A stretch of 49,149 bases of DNA, taken from the NCBI RefSeq assembly GCF_011751075.1, contig NZ_JAALLN010000027.1, positions 1 to 49,149 on the forward strand, written 5' to 3'. A program made the position numbers and the translations under genes. Source of the DNA: Flavobacterium poyangense (GTDB taxonomy: Bacteria > Bacteroidota > Bacteroidia > Flavobacteriales > Flavobacteriaceae). Positions 1 to 9,201 of the stretch are shown here, one piece after another (the first letter of the stretch is position 1; each line of letters begins with the position of its first letter). A model generated the notes under the pieces. That model saw nothing but the letters and a program-made list of their open reading frames with translations, ran no database searches and was not told where the DNA came from.

Positions 1-440
1 GTTTTGGTTATACCAACATTAGACTGCGCAACCGGGGTTGGGGTAACACTAGAGGTATTATTTCCAGGGGTAGGATCTGCTTCATTGGCAGTTATACTCG
101 CACTGTTGGTATACGTTCCTGAGGCATTGACTGTAGCAATGATAGATAAGGTAGCATTAGCTCCATTGGCTAAAGTACCAATGGCCCAGATTCCTGTTCC
201 ACTTGTATAGGTTCCTGAAGCTGTGCTGGCGCTTACAAAAGTATAACCGGAAGGTAAAATATCCGTTACACTTACTCCTGTTGCGTTGCTTGGACCTGCA
301 TTAGTTGCTGTTAAAGTAAAAGTAACATTACTGCCAACATTAGGCGTAGCGCTACTTGCAGTTTTGGTTATACCAACATTAGACTGCGCAACCGGGGTTG
401 GGGTAACACTAGAGGTATTATTTCCAGGGGTAGGATCTGC
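1..440. repeat. 360-bp tandem repeat coding DUF11 units
   Basis: Bases 1-80 recur exactly at 361-440, a period of 360 bp or 120 codons, inside the adhesin gene. A more diverged unit continues to about 730. Identity at DNA level between adjacent units suggests recent duplication or gene conversion. Confidence 0.85.
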
Positions 441-1751
441 AATATCTGGAGATGCTATAGAAGCACTATTCAAATAAGGACCTGCAGCTTTTACCGTAGC
501 AGTAATTTGCAAAGTTGGGGAAGAGCCTATATTTAATAAACCAATATCCCAAACCCCTGTCGAGGAATCGTATGTCCCAACACTTGGCGTAGCAGACACA
601 AAAGTGTAACCAGCTGGTAACAAATCAGTAACCTTGGTATTTGGTGCATTACCAGGACCAGTATTGCCTGCTGTGAGTGTAAAAACAACATTGCTTCCCA
701 CATTTGGACTTGGGTTATTTACAGTTTTAGAAACAGAGAGATCGGCAGAAATTATACCCTCTATAATATCTAAAAAAACACCCGAATCCAACGATGCATC
801 ACCAGCGTCAGCAATTACAATTTTAAAAGTATAAGTTCCTCCAGGAGTTAAGCCAACAATGGATTTCTTTATCGACTTTGTTAAACCATTATGTTCTGTA
901 AAAATTGGGAAAGGTCCTGGTTGAGGCGCTGTATTCAGGTTATATTTACCTCCAGTAGTAGTTGTAATGTGACCATTATTGATATACAAAGCAGATTGAG
1001 AACCATCGTATGCAGCGACAGGTGTTGCCGGTGAGCTAAATCCAGGAATACCAGAATTTACCTTATTTATTGATGTGGCATTACCATTTGGCAATGTTGC
1101 GAAATTCTGAACTCCAGAAATACCAGGCCCCGAAACAAAAAAACCAAAAGCATCATCAAAATTAGAACCTACATAATCTGGAAACTCCTCTGAACCAAAT
1201 TGATAACCAAAAATTAGTCCCGAAACATTCGGTGCTAAAGTTATTGTAAAAGAATACGATACTAAGTCACGTGTTGCGGTAGGATCAATTAAAGATAAAT
1301 TGGGATCTGATAATGTTGTAGCTCCAGCAGGGTTAGAACTATTTTGGACAGCAGTATTTTTGTTTGCTAATTCGAAAGGGGCACTTCCTGTAGTAAAGTA
1401 CACACCGCTCGGTATCTGCAAACCAGCGCCACTAATACCATTAGAAAAGGTGGCAACTTGATTTGCACGCAATGTTGCGGCAGTTGCTGCTCCCGACAAT
1501 GTTCCACCAACGATAACTATTCCAGGCCCATTTAAAGCAGTATTTATCTGCAAATTTGAAGGATTTGTTACAACAGTAGCTTGAGCATATATTGAAGATG
1601 ATATATTAAAAAGAAAAAAAACATTTATAAAAAAAGAAAAAGAATTAAACTTTAATAACTTATTCAAAATCAATAGTACTTTGCTAAATAGAAAATAGAA
1701 AATCGATAATAAACTTTTAATTACAGAATTAATGAGTGTAAAATTATTCAT
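1..1751 (-). CDS. Choice-of-anchor L / DUF11-repeat surface protein, 3' end outside window
   Basis: About 583 codons are visible; the frame is still open at the left edge, so the C-terminus is missing. The chosen ATG (complement of 1749-1751) begins a long N-terminus with a hydrophobic stretch ending near SSIYAQA, read as a signal peptide. The next ~250 residues resemble choice-of-anchor L domains: a SYSFTITLAP strand, then FGSEEFPDYVGSNFDDAFGFF and a VSGPGISG motif. DUF11-type beta-sandwich repeats follow, each with SVTDILPSGYTFVSA-like and NPGNNTS-like elements. Such proteins are exported by flavobacteria and often carry a C-terminal T9SS signal, which would lie outside this window. It is likely a cell-surface adhesin or matrix protein. 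The opposite-strand frames here are shadows. The domain call is strong; the biological role is inferred. Confidence 0.85.
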   Translation of the reverse strand, partial: MNNFTLINSVIKSLLSIFYFLFSKVLLILNKLLKFNSFSFFINVFFLFNISSSIYAQATVVTNPSNLQINTALNGPGIVIVGGTLSGAATAATLRANQVATFSNGISGAGLQIPSGVYFTTGSAPFELANKNTAVQNSSNPAGATTLSDPNLSLIDPTATRDLVSYSFTITLAPNVSGLIFGYQFGSEEFPDYVGSNFDDAFGFFVSGPGISGVQNFATLPNGNATSINKVNSGIPGFSSPATPVAAYDGSQSALYINNGHITTTTGGKYNLNTAPQPGPFPIFTEHNGLTKSIKKSIVGLTPGGTYTFKIVIADAGDASLDSGVFLDIIEGIISADLSVSKTVNNPSPNVGSNVVFTLTAGNTGPGNAPNTKVTDLLPAGYTFVSATPSVGTYDSSTGVWDIGLLNIGSSPTLQITATVKAAGPYLNSASIASPDIADPTPGNNTSSVTPTPVAQSNVGITKTASSATPNVGSNVTFTLTATNAGPSNATGVSVTDILPSGYTFVSASTASGTYTSGTGIWAIGTLANGANATLSIIATVNASGTYTNSASITANEADPTPGNNTSSVTPTPVAQSNVGITK

Positions 1752-3053
1752 ACTATAGAAATTTTAATTAAAAATTAGATATTAAATTAAAACACGAGAT
1801 AAATTATAAATTGGTTTATATAACAAAGAAAAAATCGGACAAAAAAACTTAAAAAAACATTATAAACCTACAAATAAAAATCAAAATGTTGCTGATTTTT
1901 TTAAAAAAAAAAGTTTTTTTTTTAAATCATCGACGGACATCAATAACCACAAGGATTATTAATTTGAAATTCGAATTAAATACTATATAATATTTAATGT
2001 TATGAAAAAAAATATTAAAACTTATAGTTAAAATTTAGCCACTTGTACGAAATTATTTGCTTCATAATTATTGGTTGCAAATAAGTATTAAATTTTTGTC
2101 TACAGAAACAATGAGATTAAACTTTTGGCATTTTGCAATTAAAAACTTTAAATTAATTTAATAAATCAAGGTATACTATTTTTTAAAAAAGTTATTTGTA
2201 CTGACCAATTTGAAATACTTTTATAATTAATATTTCTGAATACATATCGATGAGTTAAATCTATTATCTAATACCAAAATTATCATCTATTTTTTTAGAC
2301 GATTAAACATTTTCGTTAAGTCATTAACAAGTTACGGCAAATCACCAAAAAATATCGACAAACGGTTTCTAGCCTACTGACGTTGAACAAAAAATTAAAG
2401 AATATCGAACTTATCATCTGCAAGCGAATAGAGCTTGAATTCAGATCGAATTACAGCAAATGAAATAATATTAAAATATAGATAAGCAAAATATCTTAAG
2501 CTTTCAATTATTGCATATCAAAAAATTCTAAATTACATTCCATCAATACAAATCCGCTTTAAAACAATAAAAACTTCTTGCCACTTCTATCGTAATAAGT
2601 AATTTACAGCTTAATTTAGTAGGGAAATCGTTTACAATATTCTAAATTCACTATGGATTAATCTTAGATTAGATATTGTCGCAAAAATATTTTTGGGTTC
2701 AAAGATTTAAAAATATCCGAACTATCAGTAATCTAGAAATCAATACTGATATATTAACAAAATCTTAATAATAATAATAATTTCAAAAAAACCAACAAGA
2801 AACTGCAAAACACTTTAAAATAATAGAAAGATTAATTAAACTTTTACTTTAAACTATCCAAAAAAACTTTTTTAGAATCATTTAAAAATTAAAATCTAAA
2901 ATTTCCATATTAGGTCTTGCAAAAAGTTCATATATTGCTAAAAAATAAGAAGAAAATTAAAAAAAGAAATAGTACTAACCGACAATATGAACTTTAGATT
3001 ACTTTTAGGAACTACAATAGACTTGTAATATAATTATAATATCTTATTAAACT
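1752..3053. other. Long AT-rich intergenic stretch between divergent genes
   Basis: About 1.3 kb with no convincing gene on either strand. It holds an A10/T10 inverted tract near 1900-1924 and many homopolymer runs. Frames between about 2390 and 2750 are stop-ridden and could be a decayed gene, but no family can be named. It separates the leftward adhesin gene from the rightward LytTR regulator, so the promoters of both should lie here. No TAnnTTTG/TTG pair stood out clearly. Confidence 0.6.
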
Positions 3054-3749
3054 ATGAATTGCATTATTATCGATGACGAAGAAATGGCAAGATCCATAAT
3101 AGAAAAAATGATTGAAAATACATCTCAATTAAACTTGTTAAAAGAATTCTCAAATGCTATTCATTCCATAAAGTATTTAAATGAAAATAATGTCGATTTA
3201 ATTTTTCTAGACATCCACATGCCTGATTTTACAGGTTTTGATTTTATTAAAACAATTAAAAGTCCACCCAAAATTATACTGATAACTTCTGATAAAAATT
3301 TTGCTATCGAAGCTTTTGAATACGACTGTATTGTAGATTATTTAGTAAAACCAATTACCGAAGATCGCTTTCAAAAAGCAATTCAAAAAGCGAATACTAC
3401 AACAACAATTTTAAATAGAAGTGCTAATGAAGATAATGCAAACGAATTTTACATCAATATTGATCGCCGTCTGATCAAAATTGAATTTGCTTTCGTCAAT
3501 ATTATAGAAGCTAAAGGAGATTATATTCATATCAAAACGGAAAACAAAAACTATGTGGTCCACTCAACCCTTAAAAAAATAGAACACAAATTACCTAAAG
3601 ATTTGTTTTTGAAAGTGCATCGTTCCTTTATTATCAATACAAAAAAAATTATTGACATTGAAGACAATAGTGTCTTAATTTGCAAAGACGTCGTTCCTGT
3701 AAGTCGCGCCAATAGACCAGCTTTAATGAAACGACTGAACTTATTGTAG
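3054..3749 (+). CDS. LytTR-family response regulator
   Basis: A 231-residue two-domain regulator. Residues 1-~120 form a receiver domain: acidic pair in IIIDDEE, phosphoacceptor D53 in FLDIHMPD, and the conserved lysine in LVKPIT. Residues ~130-231 form a LytTR DNA-binding domain, with the family's IIEAKGDYIHI and FLKVHRSFIIN motifs. LytTR regulators bind short direct repeats spaced by about two helical turns. The usual LytS-type kinase partner is not adjacent. The gene stands alone, with a long upstream gap and a convergent neighbour whose stop lies about 50 bp away. Family assignment is secure; the target genes are unknown, though a candidate 21-bp-phased direct-repeat array occurs at 32.9 kb. 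Confidence 0.93.
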   Translation: MNCIIIDDEEMARSIIEKMIENTSQLNLLKEFSNAIHSIKYLNENNVDLIFLDIHMPDFTGFDFIKTIKSPPKIILITSDKNFAIEAFEYDCIVDYLVKPITEDRFQKAIQKANTTTTILNRSANEDNANEFYINIDRRLIKIEFAFVNIIEAKGDYIHIKTENKNYVVHSTLKKIEHKLPKDLFLKVHRSFIINTKKIIDIEDNSVLICKDVVPVSRANRPALMKRLNLL

Positions 3750-3801
3750 CATTTTTATAAAAGAAAATACTACTTCTTTAATACTAAGTTGAAAAAAGCT
3801 G

Positions 3802-5880
3802 TTATTTCTCGTTTTTCTTCACTTTGAATACTGGTTTAGATGTCAACATCCATCTAAGACGCAAACCTACTTCTGTATATTGAAACCCGGCAGCAGTAGC
3901 AGACGCAATATTACTTTTAACACCATAAAAATTCGCCAAAAAGCGATCTGAAAATTTATAGCCAAATTTAGCTTGCACTCGATAAGTCGATTGCTTGCTA
4001 TCATTTTCAATGTATTGAAATCCTGTTGCAGCACTTAGTGTGTAAAAGATAGCATTGTTTTCAGCCGATTTTTCATCTTTCAAAAAATCAACAAAAATCT
4101 CATAAGCATTAAATTTACTTGGACTAAAATAAATTGTTGGCACTTGTTTTTGAAAGGCAATAAATTGATAATTAAAGCCTGCTTTCAAAATTGGTTTTGA
4201 TAAAAAATTATAATATAATGAGGTAAATAATAAGTTTCGCTGGTTACTATCACTTTGCGCGCTGTAATAATATTGTGTAAACCATCCTAATTTGAAGTTT
4301 GTGCCAATATTATAATTGAAATAAAAATTATTAGCTGTTATCTCTCTACTTACCAGATCAGCATTGAAGTTCTGAATATCTCGCTTATACCCTAATTCTA
4401 AATCTTGCAATTTTAAGGGCTTTATTTTGAAAAATACGTCTACTAATAATTGACTATAATTACTAACGAAAGATCTTGCATTACTTGAACCTACTAAAAC
4501 ATTAAAATTTATTTTGGGATGAAATTGCCATTGTGCGCCGACCTTGAAGTCATTAGAGACAGCCGAATTTTTAGTGACTGTATTTTCAGTTTTTCTGTAT
4601 TGATACATTCCTAAAAAAGCCCATTCCGTCGATATTGGAAAATTCAAAACTGTATTATTAGCGTAGGCTTCATTCTTTCCATTATCAAATGAATAACTTA
4701 TTATCTCCTCTACACTTGGTGTGAAATTTTCATTTATTTTTTTTAGAAATCCAATAGCATCTTTTTGGTTTTCAAATATTTTCAAGGTAGTATCAACTGC
4801 TTCATAAGCTTTTAATGGTTCGCCATCTGCAAAGTAAGCATTCGATATTCCTAAGTTTCCATCAAATGATTTTGCATCGTTGACCAATATATTTTGGTAG
4901 TCAGCAATACTTTCCTTAAAATCACTACGATACATTCCTAAAGTTGCAGAAAGCGCTAATACCCAATTTTCATTGGGATTACTAATTTGGTATTCCTTTA
5001 TTTTTGCTGCTGCTTCTTTGTACTTTTTATTCCAAATTAGTGCCTGAACATAGCGTTCTTTTGTTTGACTTTGTAATTTTATGTCCTCAATAAATTGGCT
5101 ATTTTTTAATGCTTTTTTGGCTATAGATAAAGCTTCGCTATCTCTTTCGGCTATATGCGAAACTAATGACAATCCGTTTAAAGAAAACAAGCTATCCTTT
5201 TTGGATACTGCTAATTCTTGATATGCCTTGGTTGCATTTTTTTTATCCTTAGTGATTAAATAAATATTAGCTTTATTCATTAATGTTTCCTTGTCTTTCG
5301 GAAAATCCTCAAAATTTTCATCTAATAAAGAAAGTGCAGTTTTATAATTTTGTTGTTGTACCAATTGATTGGCGTATCCCATGCGAATGTATTTCTTAGA
5401 AACTAGGGCATTTGGATTTTTAACAGAAACTGCCAAAGCTTTATTTACATATATTAAAGCCTCCGTATATTCTTTTAAATTAGACAAAGTATTTGCATAG
5501 CCTAGTAAAGCCGGAAAACTTTCGGGATGCTTTGCTATCAGGCCAAAGTAATAAGGTTTTGCCTCAGAAAAATTTTTATTCCATAACATGCATTCAGCAT
5601 AATTCAGCTGGATTTCAAAATCATCTGGATAGGTTTTTAGTAATTCAGAAAAAATCACTGTGGCTTTTTCAGGACTCGAATTTAAACCGACAGCTCTCCC
5701 GTAACAAAGCTTTGCCGTTTTATTATCTGGATATGTCTTTAAGATTTTGCTGAAAAAAATTTCGGCTTGAGCAAATTCTCCTTTCTCTAAATTGGTAAAA
5801 CCCCCTTGCATATCTTGCGCTTGAATTGATAATCCAAGGAGAAAGCAAAAAACTAAGACTATTTCCTTTTTAATGTTCAT
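3802..5880 (-). CDS. TPR-repeat protein with C-terminal outer-membrane barrel-like region
   Basis: I start the gene at the ATG at 5880, which gives a clean signal peptide (MNIKKEIVLVFCFLLGLSIQAQ); an in-frame codon 15 codons further upstream would bury it. The protein is 692 residues. Residues ~25-385 are tandem TPR helices, e.g. EKGEFAQAEIFFSKILKTYP. From about residue 400 to the end the sequence changes to alternating aromatic/polar strands typical of a YaiO/PgaA-type outer-membrane barrel, ending in LRLRWML and a basic tail. TPR-plus-barrel proteins export polysaccharide in the Pga, Bcs and Pel systems, so a role with the nearby polysaccharide genes is plausible. It is separated from the GH5 gene by ~550 bp holding a dispersed repeat, so it may be a separate transcript. 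The barrel call is by pattern only. Confidence 0.8.
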   Translation of the reverse strand: MNIKKEIVLVFCFLLGLSIQAQDMQGGFTNLEKGEFAQAEIFFSKILKTYPDNKTAKLCYGRAVGLNSSPEKATVIFSELLKTYPDDFEIQLNYAECMLWNKNFSEAKPYYFGLIAKHPESFPALLGYANTLSNLKEYTEALIYVNKALAVSVKNPNALVSKKYIRMGYANQLVQQQNYKTALSLLDENFEDFPKDKETLMNKANIYLITKDKKNATKAYQELAVSKKDSLFSLNGLSLVSHIAERDSEALSIAKKALKNSQFIEDIKLQSQTKERYVQALIWNKKYKEAAAKIKEYQISNPNENWVLALSATLGMYRSDFKESIADYQNILVNDAKSFDGNLGISNAYFADGEPLKAYEAVDTTLKIFENQKDAIGFLKKINENFTPSVEEIISYSFDNGKNEAYANNTVLNFPISTEWAFLGMYQYRKTENTVTKNSAVSNDFKVGAQWQFHPKINFNVLVGSSNARSFVSNYSQLLVDVFFKIKPLKLQDLELGYKRDIQNFNADLVSREITANNFYFNYNIGTNFKLGWFTQYYYSAQSDSNQRNLLFTSLYYNFLSKPILKAGFNYQFIAFQKQVPTIYFSPSKFNAYEIFVDFLKDEKSAENNAIFYTLSAATGFQYIENDSKQSTYRVQAKFGYKFSDRFLANFYGVKSNIASATAAGFQYTEVGLRLRWMLTSKPVFKVKKNEK

Positions 5881-6163
5881 TTTTAAGATATTATTTGTAA
5901 TTAACTGCAAGTTAACTATAAACATTGATTATCCCTCTACAGTAAACGCAGATCATCGAAAAAAAATAAAAAAAAATCTTATAATCAATGTAGATTTGTA
6001 TCAGAATTAAGAAACAAAATAGTAAAATTAATTATGAATAACAGATTTAGCTTGCTGAGTATGTAATACTATTAAGAAAAGAAAGAATTTTAAGAGCTGT
6101 CTGAAAGATGACAAACTAAAACACTTTTTTTTATTTCATTTATGTCACTGCCATTAACCTGTT

Positions 6164-6374
6164 TGTACCAATATTATGCGACTACTTCCAGAATTACATT
6201 GCCCTTTATTGTTAGACTTTTGCCTTTTTAAAAATCAATTTTAAAATTGCCTGCAAATTCAAAAAAGACTTGCTAAGTATCAAAAATATGATCTCCTTTT
6301 TTGCCCCAAAAGCTATACGTTTTTTTTAAATTAAAATCAATAAAGGCGATGTAATTCTAGTGAAGTACTATTTT
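6164..6374 (+). repeat. Dispersed intergenic repeat, copy A
   Basis: This segment aligns almost end to end with 23143-23350 in the same orientation. Exact blocks include ACTTCCAGAATTAC at the start and GATGTAATTCTAGTGAAGT at the end, with substitutions and small indels between. It lies in the 5926-6431 gap between the TPR gene and the GH5 gene; nothing else was recognised in that gap. Neither copy holds an intact reading frame. Confidence 0.85.
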
Positions 6375-6431
6375 AAAAGTTAATTCAATGTCAAATAAAA
6401 AGACTTAATTGTTTTTATTTAAAAATTAAAA

Positions 6432-7985
6432 TCAATAATTTATATACAAAAAAGAAGGTTTGTTTTTTCCTTCTGAATCGATGAATCCAAACTGTTTTTG
6501 TTTGTTTTTTATCCACGGCCATTTTCCAGCAACTTTATCTGGAACTTTCGGAAAATCATATAAAGTCCAGGAAACAAATGCAAGTTGCTTCTTTTTGAAT
6601 ATAGATTGCATTTTTTTATGATAATTAGCCTGCTTTTCTTTTGAATTACCAAACCAACTCCACAGTCCTCGATTGGACGAAAGCCCAAATTCTTGCATTA
6701 CCAAAGGCTTTTTGGCTGCTTTTTCTAAAACAGCAAGTTTGTCTTCAAAAAGCGAAATATCTTCATAATAATGATACGATACAAAATCTACCTTATCTTT
6801 TAGTATCTCTGCCGATGCAATATTAGAATATCCAATAGTGACCAAATGATTAGCATCGAATTTCTTGACTGCTGCAATCATTTGTTCCAACCAAGGCTTT
6901 ACATTTTGTTCCCCACGTGATTCAAAATCTAAATCAGGTTCGTTTTTAATATCCCAAGCAATAATATTTTTGCAGTCCTTAAAAGTCGTTACAATTTTCT
7001 CTGCATGTCGATGAGTTAAAGTCCAGCTTTCTGGAGCATAATCTCCATAAAAATCGAATAATGTAACGATTACAGCTAGTTTTTTTTCTTCAGCCAAGTC
7101 TAAAACTATTTTTACCTTATCTAATTTCTCTTGTGAAACCTCTGCTTTACCAAATTCTTCATAAGGAACAAAAATCCTAATCGTATTGAGTTTTGCTTTT
7201 GTTATTATATCAAAATCAGCAGCTATAGTATCTTTATTAAATTTATTTCCAAACATATCCCAAGCAGAATTTTTAGGATAATAATTAATACCTTTTATGA
7301 TATAGGGAGCACCATTTTTTAAAATTTCATTTCCTTTTACCGTGTATATTTTTTTATTCAATTCTACAGCAACCAAACTCTTTTCTTTTTGCATCCGAAC
7401 ATAGTGTCGAATACGCCAAAAACCATCCTCTAGCAACATTAAAACCTTATAATTTGCAGTATCCCGAACAGAAGTTATAAGCTTGTTATCTTGATAAATA
7501 TTTTGAAATTCAACTACATTTTTATCGGTAATAACGACTTGTTGGCCGTCTTCGCTATAAAAATCTAACGATGCATGATGTTCTATTATTGTACTCTGGA
7601 TCGAAATTTTTTTGGCCTTATTATAGGCTATAATTTGTTCTAATTGCTTTCGCGAACTTTCTGTAAAATAATCGTCAATTCCATCATTGACATTGTTTTT
7701 AAGAGCATTATTTTTTATTACATAAGAAAACAAATAATGCTTCTCAATTTTCTGGATGGTTTGATTTTCCATCCGTCTACCTTGATTTTTGAAGGTTTCC
7801 CACGTTACTTTGGGTAAATATGTATCTGAAGTCTCTTTCTCTAAATGCAGCATCGAACTTCTATCTGCTCCCGAATTTAAGTAGCCCAAAATTTCACTCA
7901 TTCCAAATAATACCAAAATATTAATCGCAATAAATGAAACTATTAAAATTGCCCGATAATTATTTTTATTGTTAATTACTATCAT
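6432..7985 (-). CDS. Membrane-anchored GH5-type glycoside hydrolase
   Basis: A 517-residue protein with one N-terminal membrane segment (ILIVSFIAINILVLFGM, ~residues 13-29), so the rest is probably periplasmic. Residues ~55-200 look like an NTF2-like/DUF4878-like domain. Residues ~210-517 are a GH5-like (cellulase A) barrel: start motif YIIKGINYYP, probable acid/base E349 in WDIKNEP, nucleophile E432 in VMQEFGLS, and a late WTLYDFP. Family members cleave beta-1,4-linked glucans or mannans. In polysaccharide clusters such enzymes trim or release the polymer. It is the last gene of a three-gene operon and overlaps the upstream stop by 14 bp. The substrate cannot be read from sequence. Confidence 0.88.
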   Translation of the reverse strand: MIVINNKNNYRAILIVSFIAINILVLFGMSEILGYLNSGADRSSMLHLEKETSDTYLPKVTWETFKNQGRRMENQTIQKIEKHYLFSYVIKNNALKNNVNDGIDDYFTESSRKQLEQIIAYNKAKKISIQSTIIEHHASLDFYSEDGQQVVITDKNVVEFQNIYQDNKLITSVRDTANYKVLMLLEDGFWRIRHYVRMQKEKSLVAVELNKKIYTVKGNEILKNGAPYIIKGINYYPKNSAWDMFGNKFNKDTIAADFDIITKAKLNTIRIFVPYEEFGKAEVSQEKLDKVKIVLDLAEEKKLAVIVTLFDFYGDYAPESWTLTHRHAEKIVTTFKDCKNIIAWDIKNEPDLDFESRGEQNVKPWLEQMIAAVKKFDANHLVTIGYSNIASAEILKDKVDFVSYHYYEDISLFEDKLAVLEKAAKKPLVMQEFGLSSNRGLWSWFGNSKEKQANYHKKMQSIFKKKQLAFVSWTLYDFPKVPDKVAGKWPWIKNKQKQFGFIDSEGKNKPSFLYINY

Positions 7986-9201
7986 AATTTTTTTCTTCTA
8001 CTTTTTGAATACTTCCTAAGGTTGAAATTTCAAATGAATATTTTTTTTCTTTATAATATTCAGATGAAATAGTAAAAACAGCATGGCCTTTTACGCTATC
8101 TTCTTGCAAAGTTGCTACGAGTTGATTATGATGATACACTTTTAGAGTCACTTTAATTCCGTCTGGAACTAACTGATTCATAAAACTACGCAACGGACCA
8201 ACTATTACAGTGCGCTTATCTTTTGAAAATTCAAATTCAATTTTCGGATTAATCGGTTTGTAGTTAATTGCTATAGAATTACTTTCTGCTATTCCCGCTA
8301 CATACGCTTTTGCAGTATAAACATCTTGGTGATCAGGATGCAAAATCTGAGCAGTTGCAACTCCGTTTATAGTTGTGCCAAATGATTTTAAAACCATATT
8401 ATTAGCAGTAGAAATCACAAATGAGACCATGGTTCCGTCGCTTACAACGTTACCAAATTTGTCTTTAATAACAGCTGTTTTTAAGGTCGTAATTTGATTT
8501 CCATCAGCATATAGATGATTTCTAGTAAAAGAAATTATGAAATTTGTAGCGATTCCAGGAAAAATTACAGCGTTAAATTCTTTAGTAATTGTAGCATTGC
8601 ATTGGGCAGAAACCAAAACTATTCCTGATTTTGTAGGGGCATTAACTATTTTCCAAGCAATAAGATCTTTCGTTTTTACCGTTTGAGACGTAATAGCATT
8701 TAAAAACTGACTTCTAAAAATTACGGGAGTATTTTCAGGTTTCGGATTATCAAAGCCATCTGTCGGAATCGTAACGTACATTACAAAATGACCATCTCCT
8801 ACCAACGTACTTGGTGGGCCTAAATAATTTTCGATATCCGTTTTAGTGTCGTTGTTGGGCAAAATTTCAAAGTTTCCCTGTAGTTTATTTTCTCCGTTTA
8901 CAACCAAAAACCAATCAATACGACCCGATTTTTTAGCATAAACTTTAGGAAGGATAAAAGTTAATTTATCATTTTTTATGGTACCCTCTAAAAGCGTTTT
9001 TCCTAAAGAATGAATTAAAAATAACTTCGGTTGATTTGACGAATTTACCGTAAAATCTAAAGCTATTTTGGCACCTGCGGAAAAGGTTTTCTGTTGGGTC
9101 ATTAATACAATAGTACCCGTTTGTTTTTTAGGCAATAAAGTAACTGATACCAATAATATAGTAAACAAACAAAAACAAAATATATAGATTTTATTCTTCA
9201 T
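7972..9201 (-). CDS. Secreted or anchored Ig-like (Big_1-type) domain protein
   Basis: A 409-residue protein with an N-terminal hydrophobic segment (IYIFCFCLFTILLVSVTLL) that can serve as signal anchor. The remainder is beta-rich. A middle part (~residues 215-300) resembles invasin/Big_1 repeats: LYADGNQITTLKTAVIKDKFGN, then VSFVIST and GVATAQIL. No catalytic motif was seen. Its start codon overlaps the upstream stop (TAATG), and its end overlaps the GH5 start by 14 bp, so the three genes are translationally coupled. The likely role is an extracytoplasmic structural or polymer-binding partner of the GT-C-like protein and the hydrolase. Function is inferred from context only. Confidence 0.72.
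   Translation of the reverse strand: MKNKIYIFCFCLFTILLVSVTLLPKKQTGTIVLMTQQKTFSAGAKIALDFTVNSSNQPKLFLIHSLGKTLLEGTIKNDKLTFILPKVYAKKSGRIDWFLVVNGENKLQGNFEILPNNDTKTDIENYLGPPSTLVGDGHFVMYVTIPTDGFDNPKPENTPVIFRSQFLNAITSQTVKTKDLIAWKIVNAPTKSGIVLVSAQCNATITKEFNAVIFPGIATNFIISFTRNHLYADGNQITTLKTAVIKDKFGNVVSDGTMVSFVISTANNMVLKSFGTTINGVATAQILHPDHQDVYTAKAYVAGIAESNSIAINYKPINPKIEFEFSKDKRTVIVGPLRSFMNQLVPDGIKVTLKVYHHNQLVATLQEDSVKGHAVFTISSEYYKEKKYSFEISTLGSIQKVEEKNYDSN

Noticed and set aside
1..440. CRISPR-like repetition at the left edge
   Set aside because: The period is 360 bp and codon-based within a protein repeat; no short repeats with spacers.
2390..2750. Possible decayed LytS-type kinase before the LytTR gene (short stretch resembling YHLQANRA)
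   Set aside because: The frames are full of stops and no kinase motif can be read; resemblance is too short to support a call.
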